From an uncultured Bacteroidia bacterium (lineage in GTDB: Bacteria; Bacteroidota; Bacteroidia; Bacteroidales; F082), in assembly GCA_902774295.1 (NCBI GenBank), contig CACYHP010000001.1, forward strand, positions 992,001 through 1,056,000: a stretch of 64,000 bases of DNA. Direction: 5' to 3'. Of the stretch, positions 1 through 9,643 are shown piece after piece. The first letter of the stretch is position 1; each line of letters opens with the position of its first letter. Below the pieces are notes generated by a model. That model worked only from the letters and a program-made list of their open reading frames with translations. It was not told the origin of the DNA and searched no databases. Made by a program: the position numbers and the translations under genes.

Positions 1-1
1 A

Positions 2-112
2 AATGTCGGCGGTTTGCTGACAATCGATGTGTCATTATTGGATAATGGGGTTTATTTTTATGAGATCTTTAACGGACAAGGCATACAAAAAGGTAAGTTT
101 TTAAAGTATTAA
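2..112 (+). CDS. C-terminal end of a T9SS-sorted secreted protein (partial)
   Basis: An open frame enters from the left edge and stops with TAA at 110-112. The 36 visible residues, including LLDNGVYFYEI and ending GKFLKY, have the pattern of the end of a type A T9SS C-terminal sorting domain: a strand with G-[VI]-Y-[FY], then a short lysine-rich strand. The parent protein is therefore probably exported through the outer membrane and attached to the surface. Its function cannot be judged from this fragment. It lies just upstream of, and in the same direction as, three more surface-type genes. Confidence 0.6.
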   Translation, partial: NVGGLLTIDVSLLDNGVYFYEIFNGQGIQKGKFLKY

Positions 113-129
113 CATTAAATTTAAAATTT

Positions 130-1113
130 ATGAAACTACGTATTTTATATATTATGGTATTATCAATCGTTGCAAATAACGTGATAATAGGACAGGAAAA
201 GGGTGGCTGCGATTTATGCGGACCATCTGGAGCGACCCAGAATCAACCAAAAGGAAACTATTCTGCTACTATTGGGATGAGCAACCAGACGCTTGGGGCG
301 AATTCGTTTGCCGTTGGACAGGCTAACAGGACTGCAGGCTCGGCATCAATAGCACTCGGAAAATTTGCATGGGCTAACGCCACGAATGCGATTGTTATCG
401 GTTCTGGCACAGATAATAATGAATCTAAAGCGTTGATAAATAACTATTCAGAAACTCTTATGATTGGGTTTAACAGTCGCCGCCCGACGCTGTTTGTCGG
501 ATCATCTAACGGCGGCGTCACCACTGGCAGAATCGGCATTGGCAATATGACCAGCCCGTTGGCGAAGCTTCATATGTTGGCTGATTCAAATGAGGATGCT
601 GGTTTTATTTTGGAAACATCCAATAAAACATCGAAAAGTGCTTTCCTGCAGATGTACGATGACAAACATAAGATAATAGTGTCAAAAGAAGGCATGCGAA
701 TTTCAGCACCAAACGATGCGCTGTCGCTGGATGCCAATAAAATCAAGATGTCGGGGAAAGTGGGCATCAATACTGACAACAACTATACTGGCGACTACGA
801 TTATACTTTGGCAGTTAAAGGCGGGATCCTGACGAGTGAGGTTTATGTCAAAGAGGTCAGTGAGTGGCACGATGATGTGTTTTCGGATACCTATCAACTG
901 ATATCGCTGAACGACTTGGAGATGTTTATTCGTAACAACGGGCATTTGCCTGATTTGCCTTCAGAAGAGGATGTCGTTGAGAAAGGTTATAATATGGTTG
1001 AGATGGAAGGTTTGTTGTTGAAAAAGATAGAAGAACTAACTCTTTATATTATTGAGATGCAACGGCAACTTCAGAACCAAAAACTAATTATTGACGAATT
1101 GCAAGGAAAATAA
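130..1113 (+). CDS. YadA-head-like / tail-fibre-like surface protein
   Basis: This 327-residue protein begins with a signal peptide (residues 1-21, ending before QEKGG). Residues about 43-95 form a series of roughly 14-residue units such as SFAVGQANRTAGSA and SIALGKFAWANATN, the repeat of the YadA-type left-handed beta-roll head. The C-terminal 80 residues (WHDDVFSDTYQL, then HLPDLPSEEDV, then a heptad-rich helix ending in KKIEELTLYIIEMQRQL) match a C-terminal module I recall from Bacteroidetes tail-fibre-like surface proteins; it probably trimerises. No T9SS sorting domain or outer-membrane anchor is visible. The ATG follows an A/T-rich leader without a Shine-Dalgarno sequence, as is usual here. 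It is probably a structural surface protein co-transcribed with the two genes downstream. Confidence 0.65.
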   Translation: MKLRILYIMVLSIVANNVIIGQEKGGCDLCGPSGATQNQPKGNYSATIGMSNQTLGANSFAVGQANRTAGSASIALGKFAWANATNAIVIGSGTDNNESKALINNYSETLMIGFNSRRPTLFVGSSNGGVTTGRIGIGNMTSPLAKLHMLADSNEDAGFILETSNKTSKSAFLQMYDDKHKIIVSKEGMRISAPNDALSLDANKIKMSGKVGINTDNNYTGDYDYTLAVKGGILTSEVYVKEVSEWHDDVFSDTYQLISLNDLEMFIRNNGHLPDLPSEEDVVEKGYNMVEMEGLLLKKIEELTLYIIEMQRQLQNQKLIIDELQGK

Positions 1114-1136
1114 GGTTGTTGCTTAAATATTGTGTT

Positions 1137-1553
1137 ATGAAAACGAAATATTTTTTGATATTTCTTGCTCTGCTATTGTCTGTAATGTTTTATAATGCAG
1201 CCCAAGCCCAGTGCTGTCTTGTGATGGGATACGATGCGGCGGGAAACAGGATTAGCAGGCAAGTGACGACAAATTGCATAGAGAAACGTGATGCCGTTGA
1301 GGTGCAAGAGGTTGAAACTGATGATGGTGTCAAGGTTTACCCCAATCCGAATCATGGAATGTTTAAAGTCATTGTGAATAATATTAAAGAAACAGCAAGT
1401 TATGAATTATATGATGTCAATGGAGTGATGCTGCTTTCTGGGAAATTGCATAATGATGAAACGGAAATTGATATTGGAACTACTGCAGGCACTTATCTGT
1501 TGAAGATAAGCAATGGCGATGATGTGATTTCTAAGATAATTGTGATAAACTAA
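1137..1553 (+). CDS. small YD-motif protein with T9SS sorting domain
   Basis: The 138-residue protein probably starts at ATG 1137, because this gives a clean signal peptide (MKTKYFLIFLALLLS, cleaved near AQA). A TTG 21 nt upstream is possible but would spoil it. Mature residues CCLVMGYDAAGNRISRQ contain one YDxxGNR motif of the RHS/YD-repeat type. Almost everything else, from VKVYPNPNHGMF to KIIVIN, is a type A T9SS sorting domain. The protein is thus little more than one YD motif joined to an export and anchoring domain. It lies 12 nt upstream of the giant RHS gene, so the two are probably co-transcribed. I infer an accessory role for the RHS protein; no catalytic domain is visible. Confidence 0.7.
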   Translation: MKTKYFLIFLALLLSVMFYNAAQAQCCLVMGYDAAGNRISRQVTTNCIEKRDAVEVQEVETDDGVKVYPNPNHGMFKVIVNNIKETASYELYDVNGVMLLSGKLHNDETEIDIGTTAGTYLLKISNGDDVISKIIVIN

Positions 1554-1565
1554 AACCGCAAGTTT

Positions 1566-4500
1566 ATGAAGAAGTTATTATTTATAATGTTGCTGTTGGG
1601 CGTCTGTGTCATGCGAGCGCAGACATATCAGCAGACCGAAATAGAACTTGATTCGGAGATTCCGAAAGACAAGAGTTTTGTTTATGAAGCTTCGACATCC
1701 ATTAAGATGCTGAAAGGGTTTCACTGTCAGCCTAAAGGGAAAAATTCAGTTATGTTTGCGATTGACAGATTTGGTGTCTTTCCACCTGAAGAAGGCATCA
1801 CTGGAGGTGCGTCGACTCTGAGTCAGGATGGTGTGGTTGGAGCATTGCCAGGAGAGCTTAATGTCGGGAATTTGGGTGCTGCAGAGTATTCCGTTCCGAT
1901 ATTGTTGCCGCAAGGTATTGGCAATATGACACCAGAAATTGCAGTGATATATAATAATCAGGCAGGCAACGGATTGCTCGGATGGGCTTGGGATTTGTCG
2001 GGATTGTCGTCGATAGTAAGAGTGGGGCAGACCTTATATCATGATGGTAACCGTACGGCAGTGAATTTTACTGATGACAGGTTTATGATGGATGGCAAGC
2101 GACTGATGTTGTGTTCCGGCAATGCTCAGGGAAACGGCGCCATATTTAAAACCGAAGTTGATGAGATGAGCAAAATTACTGCATATTCGGATGGCTACAT
2201 CGGCCCGGCGCGTTTTATTGTCAGGAAAAAAGACGGAACAACTTGGGAGTACGGATGCACTGACGATTCCAGAGTGGAGGCGCAAAACAAAAACAATGTG
2301 GTGCTGAAATGGCTTGTCAATAAAATCATCGATCCTGATGGGAATTATATCTCATTCAATTACATCGAAAATCATAATACCGGCGAGTCGTACATCAATA
2401 GAATTGACTATACTTTGAACGATAAAGCCGGCATTCAGACCATGTATCAAGTGGTATTTTCCTATGATGATAGGGAAGATTATGAGGAGGGCTATGTTTA
2501 TGGAAGCCTCGTCCAAAAGAAAAAGCTGTTGCGAAATATAATCGTGCGAAACATGCAGACTGGCACGGTTTTGTTTGACTATTCTTTCGATTATTTCGCA
2601 CCTGGCAACTATTCGTCAGACATGAAGTTCCTGTATCACAGACTGAAAAACATTAGGATGAGTGCAGGCGATATGAAACTGAATCCTACTGCTATCAGTT
2701 GGAATAAAAACAGTCATTATAATGATAAATTCCTTTCTTATTCGTTGAATCAAAACGTGTTCAACAAGGTTCCTTTTGTCGGGGATTTCAATGGTGACGG
2801 CTATTCTGACGTGATGCTTGTGCCTCATAAGCAGAGTAATACATATTCGACAAGTGTTCAGGCGACAATCGTTATTAATAAAGGTGACGGCACTTTCAAT
2901 GATGAGGCTTTTTACACTTTTAGTTTTGATAGGACACTGGAGTGGATATATGTTATTGATTTTGATGGAGATGGATTGGATGACGTGGTTCCATATTATG
3001 CAAACCAAGAAGAAAACAGCAACTGGAAATCGAAGTTCTGTGTTTATTTGAATAGGGGTAGTTCCTTTGCGTATTTGGGGGATTTCGTCGCTGAAAGGTA
3101 TTTCACATTATACCCAGGCGATTTCTTTGGCAACAGGAAAGTCGGACTCTTATTGAATTACAACAACATAAACCAGTCTAACGATTATTTTCCTAATGTC
3201 TTCTATTATGGTAGCAACAATTCCATGATAATGCAAACGCAGCAAGAAATGAGTTTGGGCATTCCGGAACATGTCTTGATTGAGGATTTTGATGGGGACG
3301 GGAGCTCGGAAATCATGTATTTGATGGAGAGTTGTGCGTTTATCATCAAGTTGGATCTTGATAACGACAATGTTGACTTCTTGCGATTATACATTGATAC
3401 TAACTTTGACAGCGGTGATTTTCTGTTTCCTGGTGATTTCAATGGTGACGGATACACGGATTTGTTGAAATATGACGACTTAAATTATTGGAATATAGCA
3501 ATATTTGATGGTGACAGGTTTAAAGCGCCGGTGCCATGTCTTAACAATAATCTGCTAAGAGGCCTGACGTTGGCTCCTCAAGACCGTTATTTGTGCTCGC
3601 TTCAAAACTTATCGATGCCCTCGGAAACTATAAGAACCGCAGATTTCGACGGAGATGGAAAAGCTGATGTCGGTGTCTTCAAAAATACAGGTGGAAATTA
3701 CTACTTGGAAATTGGTTTTAAGCCATATGAAAAATCAAGTAATAATATCGATTTCACTTATATCCGGCGTTTCAACCTTATTATAAATCATTCGCATCAA
3801 TATGTGCATATGGGAAATTTCTTGGGGCATGAGAATGTGAGTATTCTTAGCAATGTCAAGACGAATCCTGGGAGTTACGAGGTTCCTAAAATCGTATCGC
3901 TTAATCCTCACTCATCGAAGTTTTCCGTTGAGCGTATCACTGATGGACTGGGCAACTCTCGAGGTCTGAAATATGAATACCTGATGCCAAAAGATGGTTT
4001 TTATGATTATGAATATCAATGGGTTGATTCGAAATCAAGGACGGTCGCGCTGCCTGTTAAGGCTTTGTGCGCTGATACAGTTTTCTCGACGAACTCAAAA
4101 ACTGTCGTTACAAAATACTCATATAAAAATATGGTGTATCATACCGAAGGCCATGGCTTGCTCGGCTTTTTGCAAACTGATTCTAAAGTGTTGGTAGATA
4201 ATGCCTTGTCGCAATCGGATACGTTCGTGTCGGAACTTGAATCAATGGGTGATAATTACATAATGCTGCCACAATCGCATATAAAATACAATTGCTATAA
4301 TCAAATTGTTTTGAAAGAGATGAATGCGTATAAAAAATATGTGAACGTTAATAATGACAAGGTAATCATGCCATTAATGGCCAGCAAGAAAACAATCAAT
4401 TATGATGTGGATACGCCGGGTTCAATTCTCAAGTCAAATATTACAAATGTTGATTATCAAAGTGATGTGTCGAATTATACTTATTCTGATGTCGTTAATG

Positions 4501-7500
4501 TCAGTAAAACCATTGATGGTACTGACGATAATTATATTGGAGATGACGCCACGGCCTGCTCGTTCTGGAGCGAGACTGATTATACTTATAATAATAACCC
4601 GTCAAAATGGATTGTTGAGCGATTGCAAAGTATAAAAAAATCTATGCATTATGCTGATAATGAGAGCGTTGGCTCATGTGAGATTTATGATTATTCCGGA
4701 AATTCTTCTTATCAAATTACGAGAAAAACATCATTGCCAAATGCTGAAATGAATTATGCTGACCCGTTAAAAATTGTTTCAGATTATTCATATGATGCAG
4801 TAGGTCATGTGGTTATGCAGTCGTTGATATCGCCGTCGGCAAAGAATCAACGAGTGAAGAGGATGAATTATGGCGAAGAGTATAATTATCGTTATCCGAC
4901 ATCAATGATTAACGAAAATGGTTGGGAAGTTGATGTAGCATACAATAATGATTACGGCGACTTGCGTTCGATGATTGATTACAATGGTTTTACGACCGAA
5001 AGTGATTCAGATCCGTTTGAAATAACAGTCGAGAAAAATATGCCCGACGGGACTAAAAGTGTGGATGCCAAACGATGGGCACAAGGTAACAAATATGCCC
5101 CCCAAGATGCCATTTATTATATTTGGACGAAAACGACTGGAAATGCTGAAAACCTCACATTTTTCAGTAAGACAGGCAAAAAACTGCGAGAAGTTACATT
5201 CGGCTTGAATGGTGAAGCGATTTATGTTGATATGACATATGATAATTATGAAAACATGTCCTCAAAATCAATGCCTTATATAGTCGGTGCTGAGCCAAAG
5301 TATTGTCATTATGTTTATGATAAAAACAATAGGCTGATAGAGGAGGTATATCCCAACGGACTCGTGAAAAACTATAGCTATAACAAGCTTCAGAGAATGA
5401 TTAGCACTGTATCGCCGGAAGGTGTTTCTCGTGATGTTGCTGAAACCGAGAACCCCATGGGATGGCGTATCCAGACAATTGATGTCGGCGGCAACACCAT
5501 TAATTATGATTATTATAGCGATGGAAAACTAAAAAGTTCAATGATTGGTGATGATGCCCAAACTAAAGTGGAATATGAATATGATGGAAGACGTAACTTG
5601 TTGAGAATGAGAGATCCCGCGTGTGGAGAGATTCTCTATAGCTATAATGCGTATGGTGAATTGACTGAGCAGACGAATGCCAAGAATTGTGTCACAATGT
5701 ATATCTATGATAACATGGGAAATATACTCGAACGACTTGAATCTGATGAACAAAGGCAGAATCCTGTCATCACTCAATGGATTTATGATCAGAGTAAAGG
5801 TAAGATTGGTATGCTGTCTGGGATATTTTACGGTGATTCTCATTCTGTTACGTATAATTATGATGGCTTGTTGAGGCTTGTTGGTGTTGACGAGATGATC
5901 AAAGGTAAAAATTATACCACTTTATATGCTTATGATAAAGCAAATAGGGCAGAAGTCGTGATATATCCAAGTGGTGTCGCGATCCAAAACCAATATTCAA
6001 ATTCAGGTTATAATAAGTCAATTATAAAGCAAAGCGATGATAGTGTTTTATGGGAGGCCGAGTCAGCTAATGCTATGGGTTATGTTATTGATTATCAATA
6101 TGGAAATGGTATAAGGACAAGGAGAAAATATGATCATGAGACGAATCTTTTGACAGGTATTAATTCGTGTTCCGACAAAAAAATATATCAAAACCTGTCA
6201 TATTCGTATGATGGTTTCGGTAATCTTATTAATCGTTCAAGTTTAAGCGGCAATAATCTTAGTGAGAGCTTTACCTATGATAAATTCAATCGTCTTGTGA
6301 GTGTCCGGTTGAACAACAAGCTCACAGGTTGGATGGAGTATGATGAATATGGTAATATCTTGTCAAAATACTTTGATTATCAGAATGTTTTCTATGATGC
6401 GCAATATTCAGGTGTTTGTCCGTATGCAGTTACAAAGGTTAAGACAGATTTGGATGAGAGTGATGATTTGAATCAAGAAATCGAATACACGGTTTTTGAT
6501 AAGATGCGCCATGTCGATTGCGGAAAGAACTCATTGTCAATAGATTATGGCTATGATTATGATAGGAAGTATTCTGCTGAGAGTGTTGATGGTTTTTTGC
6601 GAGAAAAAGTTTATGTCTCTGATTGTGAATTTGTTAATGATCAGGGTAATAATTTTGTATATACGTATTTAAGATGCCCGATGGGAGTTTTTGCGGTTAG
6701 TTGCATCAATGATAAAGGGGAGGAGGACATATTGTATGTGCACAAGGACCATCTTGACTCTTGGTGTTTGATTACTGATGAGGACGGCAAAGTTGTGCAG
6801 AAAACCAGTTATGATGCATGGGGCAATCCTCGAAATGATGATACATGGTCGGGGAAATACAAAGGTAAGCTGCTGTGTGACCGAGGTTTTACAGGACATG
6901 AGCATTTGCTGGCATTTGGCATCATCAACATGAATGGTCGAGCGTATGATCCGCTGCTTTCGATGATGATGAGTCCTGATAGTAACATTCAGAATCCTGA
7001 TTTTTCGCAGAATTACAATAGGTACATTTATTGTTATAACAATCCGTTGTCATATTCTGACCCTTCGGGTGAATGGGTTGAGTGGTTGTTGTACGGTGTT
7101 TTCAGTGGAACAGTGAATGTCATATTTAATATTGAAAGTATTGACAGTTTCCAGGAAGGTTTGTTGTCTTTCGGCGCTGGCTTTGTATGTGGCTGCCTGG
7201 CTCAAGGCGTGTCGAATTGTTCATGGGCATTGCAGGTCGTTGGGAATGTCGCCGGGACTACGTTAAAATACGGTGTCAACAGCTTTGTGCAACAAAACAC
7301 AGGTAGTAAACTCGACTGGAGTATTTTGGAAGATAAGGAGTTTAAATCTGATGTGATGTATGCGTTGGGTTCAAGTTTGGCAAAATCAGTGCTGACATCG
7401 TATCTTGTCCAACCTACTGATGAGGATGAGGGTAAGACAATTTCAAATATGCTATGTCACGAAAAGTACAATCAGAGGATTCTGGAGACGGCTTCAAAAA

Positions 7501-7769
7501 AGATTGTAGGTAACTTGTTTTCCGGTAGAAAAGTTTTTGATGGTTTTGCTATTACCAAGAAAAATCTGGAAGATGCGCTGCCATATCTGGAATGTGTTTT
7601 GGATATTGTTGCTGATAATGTTGAATTTCAAGGGCATTCGGAAACTCTCAGTAAAATCAGTGATAAGCTGCTGAATTTCGATTTCAAAGGCTTTATGAGT
7701 AAATACGGAAATGACATGAATTATTGTTATAGTCAATTTCGTTCTTTATTTGTGAAAAAAGGTGGTTAA
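1566..7769 (+). CDS. giant SpvB/FG-GAP/RHS-repeat surface protein
   Basis: This 2067-residue protein has a signal peptide (1-18). A SpvB/TcdB N-terminal type domain spans about 80-330 (PILLPQGIGNMTPEIAVIYN, GLLGWAWDLSGL). FG-GAP/VCBS calcium-loop motifs follow over about 395-705 (DFNGDGYSD, DFDGDGLDD, DFDGDGSSE, DFNGDGYTD, DFDGDGKAD). YD/RHS repeats occupy about 1050-1700 (YDGFGNLINR, YDEYGNIL). The RHS-associated core ends near residue 1835 (GRAYDPLLSMMMSPD, YIYCYNNPLSYSDPSG). The last roughly 229 residues (nt 7080-7766) form a variable tail that starts with glycine-rich hydrophobic helices (LLSFGAGFVCGCLAQG) and ends in a charged helical part that I do not recognise. In RHS proteins the core forms a shell around such a tail. 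There is no T9SS sorting domain and no small immunity-type gene follows. It could be a polymorphic toxin, but toxicity is not shown. Confidence 0.85.
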   Translation: MKKLLFIMLLLGVCVMRAQTYQQTEIELDSEIPKDKSFVYEASTSIKMLKGFHCQPKGKNSVMFAIDRFGVFPPEEGITGGASTLSQDGVVGALPGELNVGNLGAAEYSVPILLPQGIGNMTPEIAVIYNNQAGNGLLGWAWDLSGLSSIVRVGQTLYHDGNRTAVNFTDDRFMMDGKRLMLCSGNAQGNGAIFKTEVDEMSKITAYSDGYIGPARFIVRKKDGTTWEYGCTDDSRVEAQNKNNVVLKWLVNKIIDPDGNYISFNYIENHNTGESYINRIDYTLNDKAGIQTMYQVVFSYDDREDYEEGYVYGSLVQKKKLLRNIIVRNMQTGTVLFDYSFDYFAPGNYSSDMKFLYHRLKNIRMSAGDMKLNPTAISWNKNSHYNDKFLSYSLNQNVFNKVPFVGDFNGDGYSDVMLVPHKQSNTYSTSVQATIVINKGDGTFNDEAFYTFSFDRTLEWIYVIDFDGDGLDDVVPYYANQEENSNWKSKFCVYLNRGSSFAYLGDFVAERYFTLYPGDFFGNRKVGLLLNYNNINQSNDYFPNVFYYGSNNSMIMQTQQEMSLGIPEHVLIEDFDGDGSSEIMYLMESCAFIIKLDLDNDNVDFLRLYIDTNFDSGDFLFPGDFNGDGYTDLLKYDDLNYWNIAIFDGDRFKAPVPCLNNNLLRGLTLAPQDRYLCSLQNLSMPSETIRTADFDGDGKADVGVFKNTGGNYYLEIGFKPYEKSSNNIDFTYIRRFNLIINHSHQYVHMGNFLGHENVSILSNVKTNPGSYEVPKIVSLNPHSSKFSVERITDGLGNSRGLKYEYLMPKDGFYDYEYQWVDSKSRTVALPVKALCADTVFSTNSKTVVTKYSYKNMVYHTEGHGLLGFLQTDSKVLVDNALSQSDTFVSELESMGDNYIMLPQSHIKYNCYNQIVLKEMNAYKKYVNVNNDKVIMPLMASKKTINYDVDTPGSILKSNITNVDYQSDVSNYTYSDVVNVSKTIDGTDDNYIGDDATACSFWSETDYTYNNNPSKWIVERLQSIKKSMHYADNESVGSCEIYDYSGNSSYQITRKTSLPNAEMNYADPLKIVSDYSYDAVGHVVMQSLISPSAKNQRVKRMNYGEEYNYRYPTSMINENGWEVDVAYNNDYGDLRSMIDYNGFTTESDSDPFEITVEKNMPDGTKSVDAKRWAQGNKYAPQDAIYYIWTKTTGNAENLTFFSKTGKKLREVTFGLNGEAIYVDMTYDNYENMSSKSMPYIVGAEPKYCHYVYDKNNRLIEEVYPNGLVKNYSYNKLQRMISTVSPEGVSRDVAETENPMGWRIQTIDVGGNTINYDYYSDGKLKSSMIGDDAQTKVEYEYDGRRNLLRMRDPACGEILYSYNAYGELTEQTNAKNCVTMYIYDNMGNILERLESDEQRQNPVITQWIYDQSKGKIGMLSGIFYGDSHSVTYNYDGLLRLVGVDEMIKGKNYTTLYAYDKANRAEVVIYPSGVAIQNQYSNSGYNKSIIKQSDDSVLWEAESANAMGYVIDYQYGNGIRTRRKYDHETNLLTGINSCSDKKIYQNLSYSYDGFGNLINRSSLSGNNLSESFTYDKFNRLVSVRLNNKLTGWMEYDEYGNILSKYFDYQNVFYDAQYSGVCPYAVTKVKTDLDESDDLNQEIEYTVFDKMRHVDCGKNSLSIDYGYDYDRKYSAESVDGFLREKVYVSDCEFVNDQGNNFVYTYLRCPMGVFAVSCINDKGEEDILYVHKDHLDSWCLITDEDGKVVQKTSYDAWGNPRNDDTWSGKYKGKLLCDRGFTGHEHLLAFGIINMNGRAYDPLLSMMMSPDSNIQNPDFSQNYNRYIYCYNNPLSYSDPSGEWVEWLLYGVFSGTVNVIFNIESIDSFQEGLLSFGAGFVCGCLAQGVSNCSWALQVVGNVAGTTLKYGVNSFVQQNTGSKLDWSILEDKEFKSDVMYALGSSLAKSVLTSYLVQPTDEDEGKTISNMLCHEKYNQRILETASKKIVGNLFSGRKVFDGFAITKKNLEDALPYLECVLDIVADNVEFQGHSETLSKISDKLLNFDFKGFMSKYGNDMNYCYSQFRSLFVKKGG

Positions 7770-7784
7770 TAAGCGATTTTTTAC

Positions 7785-7792
7785 TATTTTTG
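7785..7792 (+). promoter_or_regulatory. -7 promoter element for argS
   Basis: TATTTTTG, matching the Bacteroidetes -7 consensus TAnnTTTG, lies 28 nt before the argS start and just after the RHS stop codon. No clear TTTG is seen at the -33 spacing. It suggests that argS is transcribed independently of the surface cassette. Confidence 0.55.
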
Positions 7793-7820
7793 CACCCAAT
7801 TAATTATAACGATTTGTACT

Positions 7821-9632
7821 ATGCTGGAATTAGTTTTGAGACAACTCTTTATCGACGCTTTTAAGAAGCTCTACGGACAGGAACCTCTTGCGGAAAATGT
7901 GAGCTTCCAGAAGACTCGTCCTGAATTTGAAGGCGATGTTACCATCGTGGTGTTCCCGTTTGTGAGAATAGCCAAGAAAGCCCCTGAGGCCATTGCCAAT
8001 GAACTCGGAGAAGAAATGATGAAGGAAAGCGACATCGTTGCGAAATACAACGTGGTGAAAGGCTTCCTGAATATGCTTATTGCCGACAGCTTCTGGCTCG
8101 GCTTCATGCAGAAAAACCACACGAACGAACTGTTCGGACGTAAAGAGGTTTCAGGCAAACCTGTCGTAGTAGAGTATTCCTCACCGAATACCAACAAACC
8201 GTTGCACCTCGGTCATATCCGTAACAACCTGCTGGGCTGGAGCGTGAGCGAAATCCTAAAAGCCAATGGCGAAAATGTCGTGCGCGTGAATCTTGTTAAC
8301 GATAGAGGTATTCACATCTGCAAGAGCATGATAGCATGGCAGAAATGGGGTAACGGCTGCACTCCGGAATCGACAGGGAAGAAGGGTGACCATCTCATTG
8401 GCGACTTCTACGTGATGTTCGACAAGCATTTCAAAGAGGAAGTGAAGAGCCTGCTGCCAGCCAACTACGATGAGCTCAGCGATGAGGACAAAGAGAAAGC
8501 GAAAGCAGAGGCCGAGAACGCTTCTCCTTTGATGCAGGAGACTCGCGAGATGCTGCGTAAATGGGAGGCAGGCGACAAAGAGGTGCGTGAACTTTGGGAG
8601 ATGATGAACAACTGGGTCTACGAAGGCTTTGATGTGACATACAAACGTCTCGGAGTGTCATTCGACAAGATCTATTACGAGTCACAGACATACCTGCTTG
8701 GTAAGAGCACCGTGATGGATGGCTTGAAGAAAGGCGTCCTGTATCAGAGAGAAGATGGCTCAGTGTGGTGCGACCTCCGCGATGAGGGACTCGACGAGAA
8801 GCTGCTGTTGCGTCGTGACGGCACATCCGTTTATATGACTCAAGACCTGGGAACCGCTCAATTGCGTTATGACGAGTACCATCCGAAGAAACTGATCTAT
8901 GTCGTGGGTAATGAACAGAATTACCACTTCGACGTGCTCAAACGTGTTTTGGTGAGATTGGGCTTCGAGTGGGGTAACGACATCGAGCATCTTTCCTATG
9001 GTATGGTTGAGTTGCCAAGCGGTAAGATGAAGTCACGTGAAGGAACAGTCGTTGATGCCGATGACCTTATGGATGAGATGGAAGCAACGGCGAAAAGCGT
9101 GTCGGAAGAACTTGGTAAAGCTCACGGATTAAGTGACGAAGAGTCGGCAAAGCTCTATCACATGATAGGACTCGGCGCTCTGAAGTACTTCATCCTGAAA
9201 GTCGACCCGAAGAAGACGATGCTGTTCGACCCGAAAGAATCAATAGATTTCAATGGCAATACAGGCTCGTTCATTCAGTACACCCATGCCCGTATCTGCT
9301 CGGTGCTGCGTAAAGCTGAAGAAACCGGCGTTACCTATGGCGACAAGGTTACTGTGGATAGCATACAGTCTGGCGAGAAATCGCTGCTTACCAATATCTA
9401 TACATGGCCTTCGGTGCTCGAGCAGGCTGCAATCAACCGCAGCCCGGCCATGATAGCCAACTACATCTACGACCTCTGCAAAGGATTTAACCAGTTCTAT
9501 CAGGAGTGCAGTATTCTGAAGGAAGAGGATGTGAAACGTAGAGAGTTCCGTCTGCAGTTGGCTGCGATGACAGCACGCTTGCTGCGTAACGCAGGTGAGC
9601 TGCTGGGTATGCAGATGCCAGAGAGAATGTAA
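7821..9632 (+). CDS. argS: arginyl-tRNA synthetase
   Basis: This class I aminoacyl-tRNA synthetase charges tRNA-Arg with arginine in the cytosol. Its 603 residues are a normal length for the bacterial type. The HIGH signature appears as PLHLGHIRNN near residue 130. The KMSKS loop is represented by KMKSREGT near residue 402. The first roughly 110 residues correspond to the Arg N-terminal additional domain, and the C-terminal 120 residues (FIQYTHARICSVLR to the end) to the DALR anticodon-binding domain. The coding sequence is clearly richer in G+C than the preceding RHS gene. rsmE follows after 11 nt, so the two are probably co-transcribed. Confidence 0.97.
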   Translation: MLELVLRQLFIDAFKKLYGQEPLAENVSFQKTRPEFEGDVTIVVFPFVRIAKKAPEAIANELGEEMMKESDIVAKYNVVKGFLNMLIADSFWLGFMQKNHTNELFGRKEVSGKPVVVEYSSPNTNKPLHLGHIRNNLLGWSVSEILKANGENVVRVNLVNDRGIHICKSMIAWQKWGNGCTPESTGKKGDHLIGDFYVMFDKHFKEEVKSLLPANYDELSDEDKEKAKAEAENASPLMQETREMLRKWEAGDKEVRELWEMMNNWVYEGFDVTYKRLGVSFDKIYYESQTYLLGKSTVMDGLKKGVLYQREDGSVWCDLRDEGLDEKLLLRRDGTSVYMTQDLGTAQLRYDEYHPKKLIYVVGNEQNYHFDVLKRVLVRLGFEWGNDIEHLSYGMVELPSGKMKSREGTVVDADDLMDEMEATAKSVSEELGKAHGLSDEESAKLYHMIGLGALKYFILKVDPKKTMLFDPKESIDFNGNTGSFIQYTHARICSVLRKAEETGVTYGDKVTVDSIQSGEKSLLTNIYTWPSVLEQAAINRSPAMIANYIYDLCKGFNQFYQECSILKEEDVKRREFRLQLAAMTARLLRNAGELLGMQMPERM

Positions 9633-9643
9633 AAAATAGTAAG

